From: Didymodactylos carnosus | Taxonomy: Eukaryota > Rotifera > Eurotatoria > Philodinida > Philodinidae | Assembly (NCBI GenBank): GCA_905250885.1 | Contig: CAJNOQ010000624.1 | Location: forward strand, 1 to 44,904 | DNA length: 44,904 nt | Direction: 5' to 3' | Shown: in pieces, positions 1 to 10,674 of the stretch | Layout: every line of letters begins with the position of its first letter | How positions within the stretch are numbered: position 1 is the first letter of the stretch | Made by a program: the position numbers and the translations under genes | Notes under the pieces: generated by a model | Databases searched by the model: none | The model's input: only the letters and a program-made list of their open reading frames with translations | Told to the model about the DNA's origin: nothing

Positions 1-633
1 ACAAAGATTGAAATACTTGTTTGTGTATACGATAGTTTTACTTTAAAGCATCATCGTCAAATTTTTGAACGTCAATCTAAAAAAACTCTTGGTTCTCTGA
101 CATTGCCAAACAACTCTTTCAGTTTTTGGCAAACAATTTAACAAGGGAGAAAGAAGTATAACAGCTGGGAACATTGGAACGTTTTTCTGTTTCTTGTATA
201 CACTTTTGTTTGTTGATTAATATTCCGTTAAGTAACAAGATTCATTATTCACTCAAGTTTATTCATACTCATAGTATACCGGAGAGATGAGAGAACGTAG
301 CACGGATCAGTGAAGAAGAATCAGAACGCATTCTGCGTTCACTGACTGATTTCATCTGAGAACCCATTGCATTTTCATTCCTTGTTCTTTTATCTAGTAG
401 GAGATGAGTGTAAATATATTTTTATTATGAAACTCATATCAGAATGGTAAAAACATCACACAAACACAGCTACATAGAATTTCGTATTTGAAAAAAATTA
501 TTAAAAATAGAAGGTTTTTCACAGAATTTAGAGAGACAATTATATATAGTTGATTGACGTAAAAAAAATATTTAATCGCAACTGAATGTCAAGTTTGTTC
601 TTCTCTCTGAACATTAAACAAGATTCAAATCGC
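1..633. other. 3' flank of the secreted-peptide gene, no other gene seen
   Basis: AT-rich DNA with no coding segment I can support. On the minus strand an AATAAA hexamer (plus-strand TTTATT at 421-426) lies about 210 bases beyond the stop codon of the small peptide gene and could be its polyadenylation signal. A short perfect hairpin, GAACGCA-TTC-TGCGTTC, sits near 323-339 and has no evident role. Confidence 0.4.
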
Positions 634-975
634 CTAGTAATAACCATAATTGTAGTATGGATAGTAACCTGAAAATAAAATAAATTTCACATAAACTACA
701 TTCCGAATTCTATATTCTTACTTACCATAGTAACCAGAGTTCCAATGGTTTCCTGACCAATGGTTACCCCAGCCTAAAACATTTTTAGAAATAGTATATA
801 GTAATAGAAATAGTAATAGCATTTTAAACATCTAAAAGTGTTGTTGTTTTGTGGTATTTAAAAGTGTATAGAGAACAAACTCATACGTACCATGATGCCA
901 TGCAGAAACTGACTGCGATCCGAATACTGCTACCAATAACAATATAGCCAACAAAATGCTGTTTAACATTGACAT
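634..975 (-). CDS. Small secreted Gly/Tyr/His/Trp-rich peptide (55 aa, 3 exons)
   Basis: Assembled from three exons on the minus strand: 975-891, 773-726 and 668-634. All introns are GT-AG (donors GTACGT and GTAAGT, acceptors TTTTAG and TTTCAG), phases agree, and 168 nt encode 55 residues plus TAG. Residues 1-25 form a classic signal peptide: a short N-terminus, a leucine/isoleucine/valine-rich core, and a VSA cleavage motif. The remaining 30 residues begin WHHGWGNHW, repeat GNHW twice, and end in a Tyr/Gly tail (GYYGYYPYYNYGYY). There are no cysteines and no dibasic processing or amidation sites. The composition resembles nematode YGGW-type antimicrobial/neuropeptide-like peptides and some adhesive or cuticular peptides. 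That is resemblance of type, not demonstrated homology. Function is unknown; secretion is a confident inference. A start at the second Met (967-969) is also possible. Confidence 0.8.
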
Positions 976-1392
976 TGTAAATGAAATTATGATAGATGAA
1001 TAAAATTCAAGCTAAATGAAAAAAATCGTAATTTATCAAATCTCACCGAAAATGAAATGCAAAGTCGATAGAGTGACTTATACTGTGATGGTATAAAATG
1101 TTCGGATTCTGATAAACTCTGATTATTTTTAATCTCTCGTATCGTATATCTAGAGAAAGATCATCTGTATTAACGAGCTGTCGGGTACACAATACACAAA
1201 TAAAATCAAAATTCAATTGTTTCGTTCATCAAAGTTTACTAGAATCCTTATATTGTAAACTAAGTTTAGGCTAGAAAATGGCGAGATTTTTACACTAGCA
1301 ATGTAAAACGTTTGAAGAAACTTACTAGAAGTTAACGTTGTTGATAAATGTAGAGATGTGTGATGAATGAAGAGCAAAAGGAGCGATTTGTG

Positions 1393-1402
1393 TATTTATA
1401 TA
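1393..1402 (-). promoter_or_regulatory. Candidate TATA box of the secreted-peptide gene
   Basis: Minus-strand TATATAAATA, about 420 bases upstream of the peptide start codon. A GTAAGTTTC donor-like site follows near 1320 and a TTAG acceptor-like site lies just before the start codon, so the 5' UTR may contain an intron that would explain the distance. Based on motif only. Confidence 0.35.
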
Positions 1403-3138
1403 TCAGTCAATAATGCTTCGATGTTGATTTTTTTGTTTGTAACAAAGACTTCGTTATTACAAAATCGTTTTTCTCTCTCTTTCGTCATGTTTCATACAGA
1501 ATTACTTTGTCAGATAACATATTCGACAATGATCATACATGAATAGAGAGAGGACAAGACAGACTCGTCGACACATGGTAACAATGGACAATACACCGCT
1601 AAGCATTTTTGGTTGTAGTCGTTTTTTTCTCTCACAATAAATGGAGAAATAAGTAGTTACTGAATTTCGAAAGAAAAACGAAAATGTATGAGACGATCAA
1701 AAACATACTTAAAATGTGCACTGTAATAGAAAATAGTGGAAACAAAAGAAATATTTCTAGTGTATGTTTAAAGATAGGCGCTACTACTGTGTTCTATATC
1801 TGTTGTAGAGTTATCCATGTGTCTATATTTAAAATGATTCATACAGTAGTCCTAGAATTTCAACAATACAACATCTAAGAGAAATAGTTTTTCCTTTTGA
1901 ATCTGTATTCGATATTATTCTTTGTAAGAAAATCTAGTTAAGTAATAATGGAAGATTTTAGTAAAAAGATCCTCTTAAAAGTAAGGTGTTCCGGACGCTT
2001 ATACTACTGAACAAATCCCATGGGGAAATTTTATATAAAACGGCATGTAAACTCCTGAACGTCGTGAAATGGTATGTGGGCACGCTTAAAAATATATTCC
2101 ACTTGTGACAACGCATGAACTGGTCACGGAAACTTTTGGAGCCATATTTTTCGCACGTGTTCTTTAGTGAAAGTCGTAAAATGGTATGTGGGGCAGAGTT
2201 GCCAGATGGTCCGCATTTTGCGGACAAATTCTGCTCTCTGTAGTTGTTTGCCGCTGTCCGCGATTTGTCCGCTTTTCGAGGATCTTTTGTCTTTGCCCTT
2301 TTTCCTGTAATGAAGATTTTTACATTTTCATAAAAAATTTGCCGCCGTCAGCTAGGTATAACTCCAGCTCCAACTCGTTAGAATCTATTCGTTCTTTTTC
2401 CTTCCTATTTTTTAATTCGTTACTCAACTCCGGTCGTTTAAAAAGCAAACTCTAACTCCGCAAAAAAACAGACGCTCAAGTCCGGACTTAAGTTGCTCAG
2501 CTTTGATTCTGATTTCATTAGTTTCTGTTTTAATCGGAATTCTATCACTACCATGCCTTCAGAAAAAGCGCTCTAACTCGAAAATTTCAAATACTAAGAT
2601 CTTAAAATTCCACTATGCTAATTCTTATGTACATGCTGTACTCCAACAGTATCATAGGAAGTGAGAGATTTCTCCAAAATGACCATATAGATGATTGGGG
2701 CTCTCACGGCATCATCTACTCTAAAAGAACAAAAGTATATTCGGAGCTAGCGGTTGTGCGAAGTTGTAGTAGACACTATCTAGTATTTATGATAAAATTC
2801 GTAAGATAGCGGAATTTGTACGTTTTAGGGCTCTTTGCAAAAATTGAATATCTCTGCAATGAAACAACTTTTAAGCTTGCCGTTTTCATCATAAATCATC
2901 AAAATGTTTGCTCTAAAGAAGCTTCTTACTTTGAACAAAATCTAAAATGATCGATTGAACAGCATTATCTGATAGTAGGTCGTGGCTTATCTTTAACGGC
3001 TCATAAACACTATTAAATTCTCTATTTGCATTCATTTTTGAATTTGGTCGCATGCTATGCTATTTTCTGTGTATTATCAAAGAAAGTATTTGCTGCTTCT
3101 GTTTTATTCTTTTGTTTTCGCGTTTTTTGTTTGGGTAC
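1403..3138. other. Intergenic DNA, no gene recognised
   Basis: Only short chance ORFs are visible. A 22-bp sequence (GTCGTGAAATGGTATGTGGG-type) occurs at 2061-2082 and again, slightly changed, at 2173-2195. Next to the second copy, 2196-2290 is a locally GC-richer patch with repeated CCGC/GCGG motifs that looks like an old repeat end. From 2350 to 2600, degenerate AACTCCG-like motifs recur. I cannot assign any of these to a named family. Confidence 0.4.
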
Positions 3139-3394
3139 TGCACTGTTAAAAATATTTACGCCAATATGTACGAGTGTGTGAAAATATGCTACAAACGCTA
3201 TATAACGAACAAATATTTATTAAACGTTTTATGGAGAGATATGTGTGACAATAGTAATGCAGTATTTAATGATTTAAATATTATCACACATTATCTCTCC
3301 ATAAAACGTTTAATAAGTATTTGTTCGTTATATAGCGTTTGTAGCACATTTTTACACACTCGTACATTATTTGACGTAAACATTTTTAACAGTG
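3139..3394. mobile_element. Foldback/MITE element with ~115-bp inverted arms
   Basis: Two long inverted arms, about 3139-3255 and 3280-3394, are separated by a spacer of about 25 bases. The ends read CACTGTTAAAAAT and, inverted, ATTTTTAACAGTG. The arms agree at most positions, including the shared stretch TATATAGCGTTTGTAGC and its complement. No transposase is present. Flanking duplication is unclear: TAC lies 2 bases outside the left end and directly outside the right end. Apparent ORFs over this interval are by-products of the repeat. Family unassigned; the CACTG end recalls CACTA or Transib elements, but that is weak. Confidence 0.75.
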
Positions 3395-4318
3395 TACGTA
3401 TCAGCACAACGTTGTCGAAAAGTCCGGAAAAGTTATTTAGAGACAGCCGTACTGCCATTCATAAACTGTTAGTTCTTGTACGATTACTTCTGATGAGATT
3501 CTGTCGTTGTATAGTATCGCTAATGTACCATTGTTCGGTCAAATTATCGGTGTTATTATTGTGATAATCCTTCCCTAAAGATAACGTTAATGTTCCATAC
3601 ATAATTGCCGTTGGTACTAACTGAGCAAGCGTAGTTACAGATCCCACTAACCTCGAAAACTTTATTTTTTGTGGTTATTTTTTTCCATTTAATGGAACAG
3701 AAGGAAGTCACAATGATGACCAGAAATAAGAAAACTGAGCCGTAGATAATTTTCTTTGCTACATGCGAAGCTCGATCGAAATAGAAGAAAAGAATTCCTC
3801 CTTATTGATGCTTATATATTCTCTATAGAAAAGAAAAAATTGAATGAATTGTATAAATATTCAACCATTACATCAGTTAACAAAGACATAATAAAAAAGA
3901 AACAATAGAGGCTGAAAAGTAAAGTGAACATTTACACAACAAAAACAAAGAAAAAATAACTATATATAGTATTTGTCAACATTCGAGTAAGCATTACTAA
4001 TCATCAACTAAAGAATATAATCCTTTAGATGTAAGGATAAAAACGAAAATATTGAATAGTGGCATCGTATGTAAAAATAAACATTTTTATAATATTTACA
4101 AAAAGTGTTCTATAAAAACAATAAATATCAAAAATATAGGTTTCTAAGATGATATATATCACAAGTCCATGTCTAATATACACTAACCATTATGAACATA
4201 AACAGATACTTGAGACTGATCGTTTGTTCTTCGTTTGAGATATTATTTCACTAAATATAAGCGATTCGAGATAAGGAAAGAAACGAGGGTACTACTATTG
4301 CACAACAATGGGATAAGA
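3395..4318. other. Intergenic DNA, nothing recognised
   Basis: Very AT-rich sequence without a credible exon, RNA gene or clear repeat. Confidence 0.4.
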
Positions 4319-4498
4319 GAAATATGCAGAGGTGCAGAATCTTCCAAAAAATAAAAAATTTCCCCACCCACCAAAATATTTTCCAGAAATTTCCCCAGGC
4401 TGTTGTATCTTAAATTTCCCCCAATAGAACAACTTTTCAAAAAATTTCCCCACCCGCGTGGGTGCGCACGAGGAAGATTATGCACCTCTGGAAATATG
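4319..4498. mobile_element. Non-autonomous hAT-type MITE with 8-bp target duplication
   Basis: The element spans 4327-4490 (164 bp) and is flanked by a perfect 8-bp direct repeat, GAAATATG, at 4319-4326 and 4491-4498. Terminal inverted repeats are about 19 bp, beginning CAGAGGTGCA and ending TGCACCTCTG. An 8-bp duplication and a CAGAGGTG-type terminus are the recognised signature of the hAT superfamily. The interior holds several AAATTTCCCC(A)CC repeats and no coding capacity, so it would need a transposase supplied elsewhere. Confidence 0.9.
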
Positions 4499-4737
4499 AG
4501 TCCTCTATGCCTATTAAGCAATTGAAGTTTTCAGCATTATATATTGAACGCATTATTTAGACAAAACTAAAACCAAATCGAAATATATCGAAACAATTAC
4601 ATACTTTGCATTTTGCTTCGACGACTAAAAGAAATAAAACAACACCATTTTGTTATACATGTGTTACATGCTGCATATTTATGCAATTTCTATATTAATA
4701 AACTTTTCTAAAAGATATGGTTCCTTACAGACACGTA

Positions 4738-5167
4738 TACTTTGACAGCAAAGGTTTCATCCACATATACAGGCTCAGCGGAGAACAATCTCAAATGATT
4801 AAACGATTTTTACGTTAAATACAGTTAGTTTTGCCAATTCGGACATGCTGATTACGAATATAATATCCATTAGTCACCAAACGTTTTTTGCAGTAACATT
4901 TTATTTTGCTTTTAACATCGTTCATACTCATTTTATAGGCTTCAAACTAAGAGAACATAGGTAATTTGATGTTCTATAAAATGGCAATCTCTGAAAATTT
5001 TCATTTTTAAATTTTTCGGTTTTCTAGAGATCGTCTTTCGAAAATCTGCTCAAGATTCCTGTATGGTGACTAATGGATATCATAATCGTAATCAACATGT
5101 CCGAATTGGTATGTTTAACATAAAAATCATTTAATCATCTGAGAATGTTTCCTTGTCAGTCAAAGTA
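4738..5167. mobile_element. Foldback element with ~140-bp arms
   Basis: Inverted arms cover about 4738-4885 and 5050-5167. The ends are TACTTTGAC and GTCAAAGTA. Long matching blocks include CCAATTCGGACATG and ATATCCATTAGTCACCA with their complements on the other arm. No transposase is encoded. The right end lies only 46 bases past the CC2D1 stop codon, so the element probably sits in or beside that gene's 3' UTR. No target duplication could be settled. Confidence 0.75.
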
Positions 5168-5213
5168 CAAAAAAACCCTAGGAAGTGCTTATGTAACACG
5201 CATCTTATCGTTT

Positions 5214-6041
5214 TTAGACATTTATACGTACAAATTCTTTGAATTGATCAATAACTAGCCAACGTTGTGATACGACTTCTGATATTTTTTTTTGTCCCAG
5301 AGCTTCTCGAATTCTTATTTTACATTCAATTTTTCCTTCAATTCGTTTTTTATGTTCATGTTCATATAAATCAACACTTTCATGTATTGTACAATTATCT
5401 TCTAACGATTGTAATTTAATTGATGATGTACCCAGTATTTTTTCATTCATTTTCATAAATCCTGATCGATAATAGATAATTAATTTCAATTCTTTTCGAC
5501 TCATCAAACGTTTAAATTTTGCATCATTTCGTTTAATATGAAATTTGAATATTTCAAAATATTCTGGATTTTGTGCACCCAAAACACGTTTTGTTTTGCC
5601 TTGCTGCGATGTCTCTGATGGATATGGAAATGCAATATGAACAAATGTTTCCAATGTTTTATCCGTATAACCCTGTGGAATCGGATAATTGATACCTCTT
5701 ATCACAGTTATCTCAATATCATTTTCGGCTAAATCATTGTTAATTTGAATAATATTCATCTTTCGACTTTCATAATGAAATAATGGTGGTTTTGAACCAT
5801 GTTGAAAACATTTTCTTAAACTTTCTAAATCACGTTGACAACGTTGTTCTAATTGTTTATATCCTAGAGATTGTTCCTGATCATCCATCTGAGCGTAAAC
5901 TTGTTGATTTCGCGCACATAATTGAATTTGATGCAATAGATTTTCTTGTAAACGACGATAGATTGTATCACGATCACTATGCAGTAACTCTAAATCTTCA
6001 TCCAACATTTCAAAATCATTCTCATTGGGTTGTTTTGGAAT
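5214..6041 (-). CDS. CC2D1: Intact terminal exon of CC2D1/Lgd: coiled segment and C2 domain
   Basis: After a TTCTTAG acceptor the exon starts in phase 0 (IPKQPNENDFEML) and stays open for 275 codons to TAA. The first ~75 residues form the charged helical region before the C2 domain (LLHQIQLCARNQQ, LEQRCQRDLESLRK). The C2 domain follows, with the family-typical IEITVIRGINYPIP, FVHIAFPYPSE, a central NPEYFEIFKFHIKR strand and EGKIECKIRIREALGQ. It ends RWLVID, the family's near-invariant tail, plus ten extra residues. The upstream exon (6477-6288) donates in phase 0, so this exon splices correctly to it. An internal Met at 6008 could start a truncated product if the upstream frame is broken, but I see no promoter evidence for that. 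Confidence 0.9.
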   Translation of the reverse strand: MPKQPNENDFEMLDEDLELLHSDRDTIYRRLQENLLHQIQLCARNQQVYAQMDDQEQSLGYKQLEQRCQRDLESLRKCFQHGSKPPLFHYESRKMNIIQINNDLAENDIEITVIRGINYPIPQGYTDKTLETFVHIAFPYPSETSQQGKTKRVLGAQNPEYFEIFKFHIKRNDAKFKRLMSRKELKLIIYYRSGFMKMNEKILGTSSIKLQSLEDNCTIHESVDLYEHEHKKRIEGKIECKIRIREALGQKKISEVVSQRWLVIDQFKEFVRINV

Positions 6042-9000
6042 CTAAGAAGACGCAGAAAACAGTTGGTTTGGATATAGAAGTGAGTAAATAAGTGAAATGA
6101 CACGAAGCGAGAAATTGAAAAAATCAAAAGTAAAAGTGAAGTTAAAACTCAAAATTCTTGTTAACGATAAAGTTTTAAGTACATAATATCTTCTAGCAAG
6201 AAGAACCAAGTGTTTAACAAGAAATATTAGTACGGTTCAATTGGGAAAATTTTGTCCATTGGTTAATGTTTTAGATAATCGACATACTAGAGTCATATCG
6301 ACTGATAATCCGGATTCAGCTATCGCTACTATTGGTTTAAGTATTTGTAGGACATTCAGAATTTCTTGGCTGATTCCACATCACCTTGACGTTTGGCATC
6401 AAGTGCTAATGTGTGAAATTTTTCTCTTTTTACCTTTAATACTTGGGGTATATTGTTATGTTGAGAGTTTTGTGTACCTATTAATAAACAATAAGTCCAG
6501 TCAGATGATCATCAAATGCGTGAAAGAATTTTTACTTGGTGCATTGAGTTGAGCAGCTAAAACAGATAAAATCATTTACAAAGACTTTCATGAAAAGAAC
6601 GTGTTTGCCTGTCGTACTCGTGGAATGAGCTTCTGCAGCGTTTGGTGCTGCGGCTGCTGGTATCATGTGATTTGACGTTTTAGAAAAAGTGGGGCTCTGC
6701 GAAGATAACGCTGATAGTGCGTCTGGAGTAACTGTCGTGTTGATTGGCATAGGAGCAAAACTGAGCAAATCATGTAATTCACTGTAATCATAGAATTCTT
6801 CATGGTTTGTTGCATCGTTTGCTTCATCATAGTTCTAAAATGAGAGATGGAGAATAAATGGCAAACAAGTGATTGGTTTGACAATAACTAAACTTAACAC
6901 ATATTTTTAGTAACAGTACGAGAAAGTAGCGTTTTTTCCGAATTACAGTTAAATACTTTCCACAGATCTGTTCGATATCGTCTTTATATATCAGAAATTA
7001 TTATTTCGTAAACCATAGCTTATAATTATCTTACAACTCAAAAACATAAAACCGTAGCTATAAACAATCTACCTTTGACAAACGCTCCGTTCTTTGTGCT
7101 TTCGAGTGATCATCACTGACAGTTGCTTCTTCACATCGTTTGTTTAATTCTTCTTGTTGTTGTAATGCTTCCATGACTGTTGTTGATCCTGGTGCTTTCA
7201 CTACAAAATTTTTATTCTCATTTTCTTCGCCTTTAGCTTGTTCATATGGTGTACTGACACTTGCTCTCGCGAGTATTTCAAGAGTTTCATCTTGTAACAA
7301 CTAAAATAAAAAATAAAATCAGGTAATTATAGAAATGACTACAGCAACGAATCAAGATTCAGATTCATACCGAAGTAATAAGATTAGTAAGAATGAGCTT
7401 ATAGAAAAATACAGCATAAAGAACTGTTACGTACGCATTCAAAAGGTACGTGAAAATATTATTACTTTATTTTATTTTATTAAATTAATGAGACGTTAAG
7501 TAATAATAGTTTCATCTATCATTTGAATGAGTAAAGGTCTCTTTATACTCTATTTTCACGCTTATTATTGCTGGACGAGAATTTTCAGTTCAAAACGTGT
7601 CAATTTTACAAAAGGCAGACAGAGCTCAAAACTTTGGCAAACGTAACTTTTTTTGTATTATGTAGTGTTAACAGACACCAAATATCTAAGTGTTTAAATT
7701 ATTTGATATTTTTTCTCATTTCTGTGAGATACTATCTAATCATTTCTAGATCATCGACACATTTTGCTTGAACTGCTGATACTTTTAAACGATCTATGGT
7801 TTCCTTATTTGGTGAACTAACATTTGTGAACGAAACAGAGCGCTCATGAAAGTGGCAAACTTCAATTTTTCCTCCGAGATTTACTCGATGCTGAAGATGA
7901 TTGAGTCGAAGACTGATGTGATTGTTGTAGAGTGATACAAACCGGGACTGTCGTAGTAGCGATGACAGATTGCTGCTGTGGTGATGGTTGTCTTTCATTC
8001 TCTTCAGATTGAGAAAAACCAAGATCTTGAGTGATGTTGCTCGAAGATTGTACAGTCGTAGAGGTCAGTGTCACAGCACATGGCGGCAATGAGACATTTA
8101 CTTCTGGGGGAATATCATCTTCGTTAATCGGAATGCCAGTTTTTACCGATTGTAATAATTGTTGAATTACCTAAAAAACGATTAAATGTGTGAAAAACAA
8201 CTATAATCTGATCCATTCTGCGTCATCATTTACTTTCAACTGTCTTTCAAGTCTTCTTGCTCTTGCTGCTTCGTTGTTATTATTGGCATTTATAATAACT
8301 TTTTCATACATAGTTTTTCGTTCTTCTAACAATGGCAATAGGTGTCCTGTTGAAAGTTTTTGATGTTGTTGTTCTTGTTGTAGACTGTTTTCATTTCCTG
8401 TATTCGCTAATTCGCCATATATCCCGTTTAATTCAGCCTAAAAAAGAAGAATAGGCAATGTTAATCCAGTAAAAATATTATTTTCGACACCAGAATGGTT
8501 GTCAAGAGAAGTATCCATAAACTACTATTTTATCCAGACGGGTGCGGATGTATTTCTACTACTGGTCTATAACAGATTTCTACAATCTTTTCATCTAACG
8601 AATAATCTGCTGTAATGTTTCTTTATTTTAAAAACGTGCGCACTACCATACCAATACATCTGGATCATCCTCATCTGACAGATCTTCGTCATTAATTGGT
8701 TTTTCGATACCAGCTAATAATTTGCTAACATCCATGTGAAATGAATTTAAATCTTGTACTAAAACATCACAATGAAATAAAATGATGGTCATACATTGTT
8801 TCCACAGGACTTACTAGGTCTGGGATCAGTTTTTCTGGTAAGTTTCGTTTGTCCATCACCTGCATCTTCTTGAATTTTCCGCAATTCAGCTTCCAAATCA
8901 TCGTCATTATCATTGTCATCCATATTGGGCGTTGTCAAACCCATCAAAAATTTATAAAGAAAGAAAATCGTTAGATGAAATCTGTGTTTCACTTAATAAG

Positions 9001-9288
9001 TAACAGAAGACAAACATATTTCAGCTAAAATATATTTGCCGTTCGTTAACATATGTCCGATTATAGTTGATATTGCTCAAATTTAGAAATTAAGTAATTA
9101 TTGTTGAGCTCATGACAACATCAAATTAGATATATGGCAGAAAGTTCGCTCAGTAGTCTGCTTGCATTTTGCTTTCTCTGTCAATTTACCTGTTGCATCA
9201 GAGCGGTACCACCATCACCTCCGCGTGAATGACGATTAATATTATTCTTTATTCCAGTGTTTGATTTGTCACTCTTTCCTTTGAACAT
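5214..9288 (-). pseudogene. CC2D1: CC2D1 / Lgd homologue (DM14 + C2 protein), apparently decaying
   Basis: CC2D1/Lgd proteins bind ESCRT-III (CHMP4/Shrub) through DM14 repeats and act in endosomal sorting and Notch signalling. Exons read on the minus strand: 9288-9190, to 8815 (from about 8944 or higher), 8758-8652, 8437-8234, 8170-7885, 7816-7733, 7300-7073, 6834-6618, 6556-6536, 6477-6288, 6041-5214. Recognisable parts are the acidic N-terminus (DDDLEAELRKIQ), DM14 no. 1 (RRLERQLKVIQQLL, DDIPPEV), the start of another DM14 (DRLKVSAVQAK), a third (VMEALQQQEELNKR), a fourth (KFHTLALDAKRQGDVESAKKF then LNVLQILKP), and the C2 exon. Lesions: no in-phase acceptor for intron 1; an in-frame TAG at 7734-7732 with the rest of that DM14 missing; a phase mismatch into 7300; a one-base frameshift near 6360-6366. 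Alternatives are sequencing error or a still-expressed C-terminal product. Confidence 0.65.
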
Positions 9289-10670
9289 TATCTATTTAGT
9301 TTTATTTTTCAGAGAAAACTGTTATCTCATAAACAAAACAAAAACATTAAATATTAAATCTGAAATGAAATTTATTAGCGAACTAAATTATCTCAATCAA
9401 CCAAAACATCTTCATAGAATCATGATAGAAAGCATGGACGGGTCGGGAATTTTTTTTTAGAGAGAACAATAAATATTTTAGAGTAATGCATACACAAACG
9501 TGCTTCTCTTCATAATTTTTGTCCGTGCTAACACACTTTTCCTTCATTTAAACTGAATATCAAATTTTTCGATCAAGAATTGCTCTTGCTTTATATTGAA
9601 CTTCGGACAGAGACTCTGCTGCGAAATATAATTCTTTACAAGGCAATAACTTCTTATTACCCTTGATACTTTTTTTCAGGAGGGGCAATTGCGGCCCCAA
9701 CTGCCGTGCTGGCGGCCCGCCAATTCTAGAAAGCCAATTAGACGGGAGGAATTTTCTGTGAAAAATAGCGGATTGAGTATTCGAACTTACTTACAGTCAG
9801 TGCATTTCTTTTTAATTCATGTGCATCTAAGAGAAAAAGTTGATACATGTCATAAGCCTGGAAGCCTCTGGCTAGATGTCAATCGTTCAGTTGACACGTT
9901 CACCAAGACTTAGAGAATTTTTCTGTTTTTTATCATGTTTTAGAAGAACGATCTAAAACAGATTTCCTAGAGATTTTCATTTTTTTCCTAGACCTCGCTG
10001 TTGGTTATCGATTAGACACCCTACATAAAAAATCTGCTTCCCATTGGTTCGTCACGAATGCTACGGATGTCAAATCTTTTCCTCAGTTACTGTTTTGTTT
10101 TGACAACGAATTTCTATAATACCCCATCATCTATTTTATTTGAAATATTACAACATTTCCTTAGCGACACGTGATAAAAATTAAATAAAAATAAATAATG
10201 TTAAGTTAATGACGAACGGAATCAAAAGCAGTGCGGCATGACCCTGTAGCACGAAATAATAGTATTGCCGCACTTTTTTGCTATTAATACATAAAAAAAT
10301 GTGCCTATTTCGGTCACTTTTTTCGGTTTTCAAATATAAAAATCAATTGAATGAAAAGTGTTGGATTTAAAAAAGAATCAAATGAAATTTTAGTGCGTGT
10401 TTTTGTTGTTTAATTATCTGATAGAACTACCCAAATGTATTTACTGCTTTACACTGTAGAGGGCGTTGCTTTGCGAGTATTTCAATAATTCTAGTCGATC
10501 ATCAAAAAATTGTATGGTTCGTTTTTGTTATTTTTTTGTAATTAAGTTTTGTAATTTTGTTATTTTCGTTTTTTAAACGATGTTAGTTGTTATTTTCCTT
10601 TTCCTCTTCTAAACGAAAATAGAGAACTACCACGTCTTATTCTGTCCATCTTAATACTGAATGTTTTCTT
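9289..10670. other. Intergenic DNA with one GC-rich patch and one stem-loop
   Basis: No gene is recognised. Between 9676 and 9735 a GC-rich patch (GGGGCAATTGCGGCCCC and neighbouring GGCGGCCCGCC) stands out against the AT-rich background and looks like a transposon end, but I found no partner end. A 9-bp inverted repeat, AGTGCGGCA / TGCCGCACT, lies at 10230-10238 and 10266-10274. Confidence 0.4.
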
Positions 10671-10674
10671 TCTT

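Noticed and set aside
3052-3564. 170-codon plus-strand ORF
   Set aside because: It lies across the two arms of the foldback element, is Cys/Leu/Phe-heavy and has no protein motif. It is a by-product of the repeat.
5783-6552. Plus-strand ORFs of about 100 codons
   Set aside because: They are antisense shadows of CC2D1 exons, which match a known family on the minus strand.
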